This document shows positions 1 to 8,114 of a stretch of 64,000 nucleotides of DNA, one piece after another. Location: positions 1,674,001 through 1,738,000 of the forward strand of contig NZ_VFOX01000001.1 of the NCBI RefSeq assembly GCF_006716345.1, in the 5' to 3' direction. The number at the start of each line of letters is the position of its first letter. Within the stretch, counting starts at the first letter, position 1. Below the pieces are notes generated by a model. It was not told the DNA's origin. It saw only the letters and a program-made list of their open reading frames with translations, and made no database searches. This DNA is from Microbacterium saperdae. Lineage in GTDB: Bacteria; Actinomycetota; Actinomycetes; Actinomycetales; Microbacteriaceae. The position numbers and the translations under genes are program-made.

Positions 1-1
1 G

Positions 2-1324
2 ATCGTGACGCGTGAGAACGTCGAGGCAGAGATGGGGCAGGCCGCCGCCCGGCAGCTGCTGCAGTCGCGCAACGCGCTCGTGATCACGGGACTCGCGGCG
101 ATCGCGATGGGATTCATCCCGGGGATGCCGCTGCTGGTGTTCGCCGGCATCGGCGCCGTGCTGCTCTTCGCGGCCTCGCGCGTCAAGGCGAACGAGGACC
201 GCGATGCGGCGCTCGAGGCCGATGCGCAACATCAGGAGGCGGTCGAGGCGGGAGCCGAGGGGCCTGACGAGCTCATGGACAGGATGCGCGTGCATGCTCT
301 CGAGATCTCGCTCGCCCCCGACATCGTGGATCTCGCGTCCGGGGGAGCCGGCGACCTGCTCACCCGGGTGAAGTCCCTGCGCCGCAAGCTCGCTCTGGAC
401 ATCGGCATCCTGATGCCCCCGGTGCGCACGCGGGACAACATCGAACTGCCGGCGCAGACCTATGCGATCCTCATCGCCGGCGTCGAGGTGGGGCGCGGCT
501 CTGTCCCGCGCGGGCACGTGCTGGCCATCGGAGGAGGACTCGAGCAGTTGCCGGGCACCGCTGTGGTCGATCCGGTGTTCGGTCTCGAGGGCAAGTGGGT
601 GCCCGCGGAGATGTCTCATGCAGCCGACATGGCGGGCGCGACCGTGATCGACAGAGCCAGCGTGATCATCACCCATCTGTCGGACGTCGTCCAGAGCCAA
701 GCCCATCGGCTGCTGTCGCTGGAGGATGTGCGCCAGCTCACCGAGCACCTCAAGCAGTCGAGTCCGACGACGGTGGAGGAGCTCACGCCCGCCGTGCTGT
801 CGCTGGCCGGAATCCAGCGCGTGCTCGCCGGTCTTCTGGCCGAACGGGTTCCCATCAACGACCTCGCGCGCATCTACGAGGCGCTGGCTCTGCGCGGCAA
901 GACCTCGACGGAGACGCCGGGGCTGATCGAGGCCGCGCGTGCGGCTCTCGGGCCGGCCATCGCCGCGCGTTTCGCCGAGGACGGACGACTGCGCGTCGTC
1001 ATGTTCGAACCGATGCTGGAGCAGCAGATGCTCGAGGGCATGCGCATCGTCGAGGGTAATCCGCAGATCGTGCTCACCCCGGAGGCCACCCTCCAGGTGT
1101 TGGACGGTGTCCGGCGGACGGTCGCCGAGCTCACGACGGCGGGGCCGGAGCCGGTGCTCGTGTGCGCGCCGTCGTTGCGCCAGGCGGTGCGGAGGATGAT
1201 CGCGCCCCAGGTCGACGGTCTCCCCGTGCTCTCCTACGACGAGGCGGGTGCCGGAGCGCTGGCCACCGATGTCGTGGGTGTCGTGCGGGTGACGCAGCAG
1301 GCCCTGCCGAGCAGTGTCGGGTAG
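2..1324 (+). CDS. flhA: FlhA, flagellar export gate protein (3' part)
   Basis: This is the C-terminal part of the FlhA component of the flagellar type III export gate, which sits in the inner membrane and docks substrate-chaperone complexes. The reading frame is already open at the first base, and the GTG at position 5 is an internal valine in an IVTR stretch, so the gene begins before the window. What is visible is the last membrane pair (roughly residues 23-58 of the shown part) and then a long cytoplasmic domain of about 370 residues with the VDPVFGLEG and TPEATLQ-type blocks of FlhA. It is followed after 89 bp by csrA. Family assignment is confident. Confidence 0.9.
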   Translation: MVTRENVEAEMGQAAARQLLQSRNALVITGLAAIAMGFIPGMPLLVFAGIGAVLLFAASRVKANEDRDAALEADAQHQEAVEAGAEGPDELMDRMRVHALEISLAPDIVDLASGGAGDLLTRVKSLRRKLALDIGILMPPVRTRDNIELPAQTYAILIAGVEVGRGSVPRGHVLAIGGGLEQLPGTAVVDPVFGLEGKWVPAEMSHAADMAGATVIDRASVIITHLSDVVQSQAHRLLSLEDVRQLTEHLKQSSPTTVEELTPAVLSLAGIQRVLAGLLAERVPINDLARIYEALALRGKTSTETPGLIEAARAALGPAIAARFAEDGRLRVVMFEPMLEQQMLEGMRIVEGNPQIVLTPEATLQVLDGVRRTVAELTTAGPEPVLVCAPSLRQAVRRMIAPQVDGLPVLSYDEAGAGALATDVVGVVRVTQQALPSSVG

Positions 1325-1413
1325 TGCGTCGATTCCGCTCGTTTACGAGGGCATGCATTAGCTTGGGGAGCAGGATGGCGTGAAGGCGCCGAAGCCATGG
1401 AAGGCGGACAGGC

Positions 1414-1662
1414 ATGCTGGTGCTGACGAGGCGCGCGAACGAGAGCATCGTGATCGGCGACGACATCACGGTCACGATCCTGGCGGTGACACCCGGAGGG
1501 GTGCGCATCGGAATCGATGCTCCGCGGGACACGCGCATCAACCGCGCGGAGATCGTGGTCGCCGTGAGCGATGCGAATCAGGAAGCCCTGCAGACCGCGG
1601 CGGACTCCTCTGCGGAGTCCCTGCTCCTGGCCGCTCTGGCCGGCCGCGGCACCACCCCGTGA
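1414..1662 (+). CDS. csrA: CsrA, translational regulator
   Basis: The product is an 82-residue RNA-binding protein of the CsrA/RsmA family. It begins [18 protein letters not shown], the family's usual start, and has the GVRIGIDAP and INRAEI segments. CsrA dimers bind GGA motifs in mRNA leaders and block translation, classically of flagellin. The partner antagonist FliW is encoded at the end of the same cluster (4580-4978), so the FliW-CsrA-flagellin switch known from Bacillus is likely present. The protein has an extension of about 20 residues after the core. A GGAAGGCGG ribosome-binding region precedes the ATG. Confidence 0.93.
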   Translation: MLVLTRRANESIVIGDDITVTILAVTPGGVRIGIDAPRDTRINRAEIVVAVSDANQEALQTAADSSAESLLLAALAGRGTTP

Positions 1663-1735
1663 AAGCTGTCAATGGGTAGTTCTCCCCATCCGGGCTGAGT
1701 TACTCCCCTCCGCGTTGTCGCGATAGTCGTAGGTG

Positions 1736-1753
1736 TGACGGGCAATCCCGTCA
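1736..1753. promoter_or_regulatory. Small perfect hairpin in the flgN leader
   Basis: A 7-bp inverted repeat (TGACGGG, loop CAAT, CCCGTCA) lies about 30 bp upstream of the flgN-like GTG start, in the only substantial non-coding gap of the flagellar cluster. It has no T-run, so it is not an obvious terminator. It may be an operator or a leader hairpin. Its role is unknown. Confidence 0.35.
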
Positions 1754-1784
1754 TGGAAACCACGACCTGACGAGGTGACCAACT

Positions 1785-2267
1785 GTGGCCGCTCACGACC
1801 TGAGCATGCAGCTGCTGCGTGAACGCGAACTGCTCGAGATGCTGCTCTTCAAGCTCGACGAGCAGCAGATGCTTCTGGCGACCGGACGCAACCGGTGGAT
1901 CCGCCACGCATCCACCGAGATCGAACGTGTGCTCGCCGCCATGCCCACTGTCGCGCTCTCGCGTGACGCCCTGGTGGTCGCCACGGCCGACGAATGGGGC
2001 GTGCCGGAGGCGACGACGCTGCGCGAGCTGATCGAGGCGGCGCCGAACGACGGATGGCGTGAGGTGCTCACCGGGCATCTGACGACCATGACCGCCCTCG
2101 CGGACGAGATCGAGCAGATGAAGCAGATCAACGAGCAGCGACTGCGGACGGCCATCCGCGTCAGTCAGGAGACGATCGCCGGACTCGGCGTGCCCTCCGG
2201 CGAGTACACCCCGTCCGGTGATGTCGTCCGCGACGGCGACGCCCGACTTCTCGACACCAGGATGTGA
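1785..2267 (+). CDS. flgN: FlgN-like flagellar hook-filament junction chaperone
   Basis: The 160-residue protein is mostly helical and Leu/Glu/Arg rich (LLRERELLEMLLFKLDEQQ, then LADEIEQMKQINEQRLR), as in FlgN export chaperones. FlgN binds FlgK and FlgL and delivers them to the export gate. The main support is position: it lies directly between csrA and flgK, 7 bp upstream of the flgK start. The start is a GTG preceded by a GACGAGGTGACC region. The family is divergent, so the name rests on size, helical content and context. Confidence 0.75.
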   Translation: MAAHDLSMQLLRERELLEMLLFKLDEQQMLLATGRNRWIRHASTEIERVLAAMPTVALSRDALVVATADEWGVPEATTLRELIEAAPNDGWREVLTGHLTTMTALADEIEQMKQINEQRLRTAIRVSQETIAGLGVPSGEYTPSGDVVRDGDARLLDTRM

Positions 2268-2274
2268 GCTGCCC

Positions 2275-3681
2275 ATGTCATCTTTCGCAGGTCTCAGGCT
2301 CGCTGAATCCGCCCTCTCCGCCGCGCGTGCGGGAATGACGGTGACGGGTCAGAACATCGCCAATCAGACCACGACGGGCTACACGCGTCAGCGCGTCGAC
2401 CAGGCGCCCGTCTCCGGTCCAGGACAGACAGGGCTCTGGAAGAGCGGACTCGGCATCGGCGGGGGAGTGAACGTGACCGGCGTCGCACGCCTCGGCGACG
2501 CCGTGCTCGACGCCCGCGTGCGCGACGCCCTGTCGACATCGGGCTTCTGGAGCGCCAGGGCCGACGCGGCCGGTCGCGCCGAGAGCATGCTGGCTGAGCC
2601 CACCACCGCGGGACTGGCTGCGAACATGAACCGTTTCTGGGCCGGGTGGTCCGACCTCGCCAACACGCCCGAACCGGCCGCGGCGCAGGTCGTGCTCACG
2701 AACGCCCAGGTGCTCGTCGGCCAGATCGCCGCCGGATATGAGGCCGTCGCGGGGCAGTGGACCGATCTGCGCGGCCAGATCGATCGCGACATCGCCGATG
2801 TCAACGCCATCGCCGGTCAGGTCGCCACGCTCAACGGACAGATCCGAGAGGCGCTGCAGTCCGGTCGCAACGCCAACGAGCTGATCGACCAGCGCAACGG
2901 CCTCGCGCAGCAGCTGTCGACCGCCGTGGGCGCCAAGGGTGTGGTCGAGAGCGACGGCACGCTCACGTTGCGCGTCGACGGGAACGCCCTGGTCGCCGGC
3001 GACATGAGCCGGGACCTCGTCGTGAGCGGTCCGCGAGAGATCGCGGACACCGGTCGCATCGGCGTCGCCTGGGCCGATCGACCGGAGCTGGCTGTCGCCA
3101 TCGGCGGCGGAGTGATCGGCGGAACCATCAGCGCCCTCGCTCCCGCCGCGGACGGCGGTTCGCTCGCCAGCGTGGCCGCGGCCTACAACGAGACCGCATC
3201 CGCTCTGGCTGCGGCGGTCAACGACCTGCACCGTACGGGTGTCACATCGGCAGGCACCCCCGGCGGTGACTTCTTCGCCCTCGACGCCTCCGGCCCCGCG
3301 GCCCTCGGCCTGCGCGTCATCCCGACCGGACTCGAACAGCTGGCGCTGGCAGCACCGGGATCCGGATCCAAGGACACCACGATCGCGGATCGCATCGGTT
3401 CGCTGGGCACTGCGTCGACCGGGCCGAGCAAGACATGGTCGAGTTTCGTGACCGGCTTCGCCGTCACCGTCGCCGGAGACCTCCAGCGCGCGGATATCGC
3501 CGACATGGGTGCGGTCGCCGCCGTCACTGCGCAGCAGTCCAACTCCTCCGTGGACGGCGACGAGGAGACCATCAACCTCCTCACGTACCAGACCGCCTAT
3601 CAGGCCGCCGCGCGCGTGCTGACCGCGATGGACGAGGCTCTGGACCTCCTGATCAACCGCACCGGCCTGGTCGGCCGCTGA
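2275..3681 (+). CDS. flgK: FlgK, flagellar hook-associated protein 1
   Basis: This 468-residue protein forms the first layer of the hook-filament junction. The N-terminus (SFAGLRLAESALSAARAGM, then NIANQTTTGYTRQRV) is the standard FlgK/rod-hook N-terminal motif, and the C-terminus ends in the matching coiled segment (NLLTYQTAYQAAARVLTAM, DEALDLLINRTGLVGR). The ATG at 2275 is chosen because the family motif begins at once; the frame is open upstream to 2218 but that stretch overlaps flgN. It is 14 bp upstream of flgL. Confidence 0.95.
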   Translation: MSSFAGLRLAESALSAARAGMTVTGQNIANQTTTGYTRQRVDQAPVSGPGQTGLWKSGLGIGGGVNVTGVARLGDAVLDARVRDALSTSGFWSARADAAGRAESMLAEPTTAGLAANMNRFWAGWSDLANTPEPAAAQVVLTNAQVLVGQIAAGYEAVAGQWTDLRGQIDRDIADVNAIAGQVATLNGQIREALQSGRNANELIDQRNGLAQQLSTAVGAKGVVESDGTLTLRVDGNALVAGDMSRDLVVSGPREIADTGRIGVAWADRPELAVAIGGGVIGGTISALAPAADGGSLASVAAAYNETASALAAAVNDLHRTGVTSAGTPGGDFFALDASGPAALGLRVIPTGLEQLALAAPGSGSKDTTIADRIGSLGTASTGPSKTWSSFVTGFAVTVAGDLQRADIADMGAVAAVTAQQSNSSVDGDEETINLLTYQTAYQAAARVLTAMDEALDLLINRTGLVGR

Positions 3682-3695
3682 CCCGGGGAGACGAC

Positions 3696-4583
3696 ATGAT
3701 CGGACGCATCACGAGCAGCACCATGACGCAGCAGTCGCTGCGCACCCTGCAGACCAATCTCGCCGACCGCGAGCGTCTGCAGAACCAGGCCGCATCGCAG
3801 CGTGCCTTCCGCACGCCCAGCGAGGATCCTGCGGCGGCAGCCACCGCGCTCGGTGTGCACGGAGAGCAGTCGAGACTCGCCCAGTACGCCCGCAACCTCA
3901 GCGACGGCATGGCCTGGGTCACCTCGGTCGACACCGCACTGGGCGCGAGCACCGATCTGCTGAACCGCGCACGCGACCTCACCGCGCAGGGAGCGAACTC
4001 CGGGGCGCTCAGCCCGACCGCCCGTGAATCCATCGCGCAGGAGCTCGAGACGATCAGCGCCGAACTGCTCGCCCAGGCGAACACCACGGTGCTCGGTCGC
4101 AGTGTCTTCGCCGGCACCAGTGACGCCGGCGGGGCGTTCGAACCGGGCACTTTCACCTTCAACGGCAGCCCGGGAGACGGTGTGCGTCGCCGCATCAGCG
4201 ACGACGAGACCGTTCGCGTCGACTTCGACGGCTCCCAGGCGTTCGGGGTGGGGGCCGACAGCGCCTTCGCGCTCCTGAAGGACATCGCCGCCGAACTGCG
4301 CGGGGGCGCGAACGTCGGGTCGCGCCTCGACGACATCGACGCGCGACTCAAGGATGTGGTGGCAGCCCGCGGCACGACCGGGGCGCGCCAGGTCCAGATC
4401 GAGCGGGCCACGTCCCAGAACCTCTCGACCTCCACCGATCTGGAGGCCCGGCGCGCCAGCGTCGAGAACGTCGACAGTCTCGAGGTGCTCGTGCGCCTGC
4501 AGTCCGCCGAGCTCGTGTTCCAATCCGCTCTGCAGGTGACCGCGAGGTCCCTGCAGACCAATCTCCTGGAGTTCCTGCGATGA
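3696..4583 (+). CDS. flgL: FlgL, flagellar hook-associated protein 3
   Basis: The 295-residue protein is the second hook-filament junction protein and is related to flagellin. It has the N-terminal block MIGRITSSTMTQQSLRTLQ, the QNQAASQRAFRTPSEDPAAA segment and a C-terminal helical block (VLVRLQSAELVFQSALQVT). A GGGGAGACGAC ribosome-binding region precedes the ATG. The stop overlaps the fliW start by 4 bp, suggesting translational coupling. Confidence 0.94.
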   Translation: MIGRITSSTMTQQSLRTLQTNLADRERLQNQAASQRAFRTPSEDPAAAATALGVHGEQSRLAQYARNLSDGMAWVTSVDTALGASTDLLNRARDLTAQGANSGALSPTARESIAQELETISAELLAQANTTVLGRSVFAGTSDAGGAFEPGTFTFNGSPGDGVRRRISDDETVRVDFDGSQAFGVGADSAFALLKDIAAELRGGANVGSRLDDIDARLKDVVAARGTTGARQVQIERATSQNLSTSTDLEARRASVENVDSLEVLVRLQSAELVFQSALQVTARSLQTNLLEFLR

Positions 4584-4978
4584 CCGCGACGACCCCCGCC
4601 TCATCCACGGCCGCGATCGTGTTCGCCTCGCCGATGCACGGGCTGAGTCCGTACACGGCGTTCGAGCTCGAGGCGATCAGCGGCGCCGAGGGCCTGTACG
4701 CGCTGCGCGCCGTGGATGCCGACGTGCGACTGTTCCTGCTCGACGCGGCTGCCGTCGACCGGGACTACGCGCCCCCCATCCCCGCCCCCGTCCGCGCGGA
4801 GATCGGCGTCGACGGCGATGACGTGATCCGGGTGTACGTCGTCGCGAATCCCTCGGACGAGGGGGTGCACGTGAACCTGCGCGCGCCCATCGTGGTGCAC
4901 GCCGCGACGGGCCGCGCTGCGCAAGTCATCCTCGAGGAGCAGACGTACCCGATCCGAGCGCTGCTCGGTGGACGCTGA
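4580..4978 (+). CDS. fliW: FliW, flagellar assembly factor
   Basis: A 132-residue FliW homologue, with the FASPMHGLSPYTAFELEAI and NLRAPIVVHAATGRAAQVIL segments typical of the family. FliW binds CsrA and also flagellin, so that free flagellin releases FliW to inhibit CsrA. Its ATG lies inside the end of flgL (ATGA overlap). Together with csrA at 1414 this supplies both halves of the switch; flagellin itself is outside the window. Confidence 0.93.
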   Translation: MTATTPASSTAAIVFASPMHGLSPYTAFELEAISGAEGLYALRAVDADVRLFLLDAAAVDRDYAPPIPAPVRAEIGVDGDDVIRVYVVANPSDEGVHVNLRAPIVVHAATGRAAQVILEEQTYPIRALLGGR

Positions 4979-4981
4979 CGC

Positions 4982-5533
4982 GTGGTCGACCTGCGCGCCC
5001 GGAGACACGGTGCCGGTGCGACCACCGGCGTCAACCTGGTCGTGATGGCCTACGCCGACCGCATCGAGGTCGATTCGGATGGCGCGATCACGGCGCATCA
5101 TCTCGACGTGCGCGTGCACCCCGCCGACCGTCGGGCACCGGGGGAGACCGACCTCGCGCTCGTCCCGCATACGCACGGCGCGCAGCGGGTCGGCTACGAG
5201 AGCTCCGCCCGGTACACGGCGGATCAGTTCGGCGCGATCGAGAGCGCCGCCGGGAACAACGTCGTGGTCCTCCTGGACGAGCGGGGACGCCCGATCGGTG
5301 CGGCGTACGGGGTCAAAGCCGATCTGCTGATCGCCGACGGCGACATGGTCGTCAACACCAAGGCGCTTGCGGCGACCGCGCTGTCGGTCGATGTCGATGC
5401 GGCGGGCAATGACATCCGTGTGCAGATCCGGAAATCAGTCGCGGCCGCGGAAGCGGCGAAGAAGCTCGCAGATCAAAGAAATCCGAGATTCACCGCATAT
5501 ACGAAGCAAGAAGCACTATCCTCTGAGGGATAA
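4982..5533 (+). CDS. Protein of unknown function beside the flagellar cluster
   Basis: I do not recognise this 183-residue protein. It has no signal peptide or membrane segment and looks like a mixed alpha/beta protein (NVVVLLDERGRPIGAAYG; AYADRIEVDSDGAI), ending in an Ala/Lys-rich helix (KSVAAAEAAKKLADQ). The start is uncertain: GTG 4982, three bases after fliW, or ATG 5045. The last 60 bp are clearly more A/T rich than the neighbours (around AAAGAAATCCGAGATTCACC), a possible sign of transfer. It is followed by an HU-like gene and a phage-like AAA+ ATPase, and the three may have arrived together. Confidence 0.65.
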   Translation: MVDLRARRHGAGATTGVNLVVMAYADRIEVDSDGAITAHHLDVRVHPADRRAPGETDLALVPHTHGAQRVGYESSARYTADQFGAIESAAGNNVVVLLDERGRPIGAAYGVKADLLIADGDMVVNTKALAATALSVDVDAAGNDIRVQIRKSVAAAEAAKKLADQRNPRFTAYTKQEALSSEG

Positions 5534-5647
5534 GGGCTGGGGCCTCACAGATCCCGGTGTCGTCGGATGGGACTCGACGCACTGCGGAGCTGGCTGTCGG
5601 GGATACAGCGAAAGCCGCTCGGTGACGAGCGAACACACCAGGGGACG

Positions 5648-5971
5648 ATGAACATCATGAGCACATCCAAGACGCTCGACGCCAACCGGGTCAGCAAGCG
5701 CGAGTTCGTCCAGAGGTTCGCGCGACGCGGGGGAATCTCCGTCTTCGCTGCACAGGCCGCGTACAACGCCATGATCGACGAGCTTCTCGACCTCGTCAGC
5801 CAGGGCAACACCGTCACCCTCACCAACTTCGGCAAGTTCTACCCGCAGACCCACAAGGGGCATCGCGTGCAGTTCGGCAAGGATGAAGGAACCGGCGAGG
5901 TGACCGACTACACGGTGCTCAAATTCTCCGCGACGCGTGAAGTCAATCGACGCGTCAAGGTCAACGACTGA
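5648..5971 (+). CDS. HU/IHF-family DNA-binding protein
   Basis: The 107-residue protein has the HU/IHF fold signature: an N-terminal helical half (VSKREFVQRFARRGGISVFAAQ), then NTVTLTNFGKFYPQTH, corresponding to the V-x-l-x-g-F-G-x-F block of HU. The C-terminal arm is FSATREVNRRVKVND. It differs from the usual actinobacterial hup, which has a long Lys/Ala/Pro-rich tail, and resembles the short HU proteins of phages. The ATG at 5648 has GGGGAC just upstream; ATG 5657 is an alternative. The lone placement next to a phage-type ATPase suggests an accessory, not the main, nucleoid protein. Confidence 0.8.
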   Translation: MNIMSTSKTLDANRVSKREFVQRFARRGGISVFAAQAAYNAMIDELLDLVSQGNTVTLTNFGKFYPQTHKGHRVQFGKDEGTGEVTDYTVLKFSATREVNRRVKVND

Positions 5972-6017
5972 CAACGCGTGCAGCGTCCCTCGCCGATCGA
6001 CGGGGTACGCTCGGCGC

Positions 6018-7136
6018 CTATCTCGCGCGGATCTCGGCGGTGTCCCAGAGTCCGAAGCCGTAGTTCCCCTGGCCCGCCAGGGTCAGGCGAACGGATGTGG
6101 GGTAGATCTCCGGTTCTTCGTCATCATCTCCGAGCAGTTCGAGCCTGTCGATCGGCACGAAGATGCCGCCGTCCGGTTCGAAGATGAGATCGCGGGGGAC
6201 GAACGAGGCGAAGATCGAGCGCATGGAGTTGCGCAGTTCGAATGTGCGACCGACATCCCCGCGTTCGAAGAGGTTGATCTCGACCTCGTCTGCCCACACC
6301 TTGCCGTCGGGGAAGCGCGCCTCGATCCGGTATGTGCCCGGCTCGACCGACTTGATGTTCAGGTCGTCGACGATCTCGGAGAACAGCGTGTCCGGCTGTC
6401 GGAGTTCGAACGCGATGGCGCGCAGGTGGTCGTAGTTCAGGCGCGCACGGCGGGAGAACAGGGCGACGTTCTCGATCTCGTCCGGGTCGGCACCCGGCGC
6501 CTGGTCGACGAGGTACTGACGCACCTCCTCCGGGCCCGGGTAGTCGAATCGCAGGTGGTAGTGGAAGCGGCCGGGGCGGTTGACGAGATAGGTGCTGACA
6601 TCGGCGATGTCGTTCACCGACAGGCAGTAGATGCGCTTCACGGAGGACAGGCCGTCGAACAGCGAGAGGAACTGGTTCTGACGATTGAGGCCGTCGGTGA
6701 GTCCCCGGCGTCCGGCCGGGAAGATCTTCTCGAACTCGTCGAAGACGATCAGGCACTCGTCGAGACTGTCGAGGAAGTCGACGAGGCCGTCGTTGTCCTC
6801 CGAGACGACCACGACGGGAAGGCCGTGTGCGCGGGCGGATTCAGCGACCATCCGCAGGAAGAGGGACTTGCCGATGCCTTTGTCGCCGGACAGCATCACT
6901 CCGAGACTGCGCTCGGCGAGCGCGTACGACCGGAAGATCTTGGCGACCTTCCGGTCGCGCCCTCCGTACACCCGTTCCGCGCCGACCGTCAGATCGTCGA
7001 TCCTGATCAGGCTGAAACCCTCCTTCGACGAGAATCCCACCCGATAGGTTCCCAACGGAAACACCTGGTGCGTGCGCACGGCGTCGTCGTAGACGCGCAC
7101 ATGCCCGCCGGTCTCGATATAGGTGCTTCCCAACAC
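6018..7136 (-). CDS. AAA+ ATPase of phage-like type
   Basis: The 372-residue protein has an intact AAA+ core: Walker A GDKGIGKS (84-91), Walker B LIVFDEFEK (129-137), a sensor-1-like LSVND (172-176) and the arginine-finger region NRPGR (186-190). The first 75 residues (HVRVYDDAV..., RIDDLTVG...VYGG) form a small N-terminal domain, and about 100 residues after the ATPase form a beta-rich C-terminal domain ending in FGLWDTAEIRAR. From memory, the architecture resembles AAA ATPases annotated in large tailed phages; I could not run a search. It converges with the HU-like gene and has 680 bp of non-coding sequence upstream. Substrate unknown. Confidence 0.8.
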   Translation of the reverse strand: MLGSTYIETGGHVRVYDDAVRTHQVFPLGTYRVGFSSKEGFSLIRIDDLTVGAERVYGGRDRKVAKIFRSYALAERSLGVMLSGDKGIGKSLFLRMVAESARAHGLPVVVVSEDNDGLVDFLDSLDECLIVFDEFEKIFPAGRRGLTDGLNRQNQFLSLFDGLSSVKRIYCLSVNDIADVSTYLVNRPGRFHYHLRFDYPGPEEVRQYLVDQAPGADPDEIENVALFSRRARLNYDHLRAIAFELRQPDTLFSEIVDDLNIKSVEPGTYRIEARFPDGKVWADEVEINLFERGDVGRTFELRNSMRSIFASFVPRDLIFEPDGGIFVPIDRLELLGDDDEEPEIYPTSVRLTLAGQGNYGFGLWDTAEIRAR

Positions 7137-7819
7137 CCTCCTCCTTCACCCCCCGACGTCTTCATCGGCCGGGCTCCGCGATCGTTCAGGCGGGCGTTCG
7201 GCGAGTGCTCTCCGTCCGTCGTATCAGCGGGCGGCCTGCGGCCGGGAGAGAGGAGCGGTGGGGGGAACCGCCTGCACACTTTTTCATGTCCCGGAGTCTG
7301 CGACAAGTACGAAACGGCGTGTCGAGCGCGAATTTTCTCTTCGTTTACGTGCAGTCCTCGCCGATCCGCTCAGGACGTGCCCTTTTCCCGCTCCGCTTCG
7401 TCGCCCCAGGGGCGATCTGACGGGTCGGAACACGCGTCGGGACACCTCAAGGAACCCTCAAGAGGAGCTTCTGGCTGGTCTCAGACACTTTCTTGACGTA
7501 CGCTTTTTCTGCCGAGACTCTGCACAGAGGGTCGAAGCCATGTAGCTGCATGTCTGGGGAGCGTCGTCGAATCGCGGAGCTCTGCGTCTGTTCCGGCGCT
7601 CACGAGCGGTCGGAACACGCAGATCCGTCGTCGCCTCGACTCCGAATGACCCGGGATGCGCGCGGCGGAGGGGTCGCGTCCAATCTCGGAGCGCTACTCG
7701 GTGTGCCGTCGCGAAATTTCTCTGCGGCGGTGCGCGATGAGCAGATCAGCACGATGCGTGGATCAGGGGCCGGGTCCGATGAGCGAGTAGCCCCCTGAAC
7801 ACGAAGTTGGTAATCAAAA
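7137..7819. other. Long non-coding stretch with repeats
   Basis: No convincing gene is seen in 683 bp. The stretch holds a 13-bp direct repeat, GGTCGGAACACGC, at 7423-7435 and 7608-7620. The second copy pairs with GCGTCTGTTCCG at 7584-7595 as an imperfect inverted repeat. T-rich patches occur near 7330 and 7493-7509, including a TTGACG at 7493 that could be a -35 element. The stretch separates the phage-like genes from core metabolism and may hold promoters for the ATPase (leftward) and for the small gene at 7820. Confidence 0.4.
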
Positions 7820-8065
7820 GTGCACGACGACGACATCCGCGCGACCAAGGCGGAAGTTCTCCGCACGGCGGCCGATGAGTTCCGTCGCGCGGCCGCGGCC
7901 GGTCAAGCCCCGGAATCGAATCTGTTGGCCGCATCCCTGCTCGAGCAACGCGCCGCGCGCATCGAGGCGGGGGAGGACGACCACTCCCAGGTCTCTGCAG
8001 CGGACATCCACGCCGAAGCGCACCCCGAGCGCGAGCAGCCCGAAGAGGGCGCGGACGTGGACTGA
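7820..8065 (+). CDS. Small acidic hypothetical protein
   Basis: An 81-residue, Ala/Glu/Asp-rich protein with a helical N-terminal half (RATKAEVLRTAADEFRRAAAA) and a disordered acidic tail (HPEREQPEEGADVD). I do not recognise a family. Third-position GC is as high as in the neighbours, which supports coding. The start is a GTG with no Shine-Dalgarno; a TAATCA hexamer sits only 3 nt before it, so the start assignment is tentative. The next gene is ldh, 49 bp downstream. Confidence 0.55.
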   Translation: MHDDDIRATKAEVLRTAADEFRRAAAAGQAPESNLLAASLLEQRAARIEAGEDDHSQVSAADIHAEAHPEREQPEEGADVD

Positions 8066-8114
8066 TCCGTTCCCGTGCTGGAGTCAGGGCGCGCGCGACT
8101 GCGAGACTGTGGTC

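Noticed and set aside
7493..7798. Open frame of about 100 codons in the 7137-7819 gap
   Set aside because: Composition is unlike the neighbours, no Shine-Dalgarno or recognisable sequence, and frequent Ser/Arg/Cys typical of a wrong frame.
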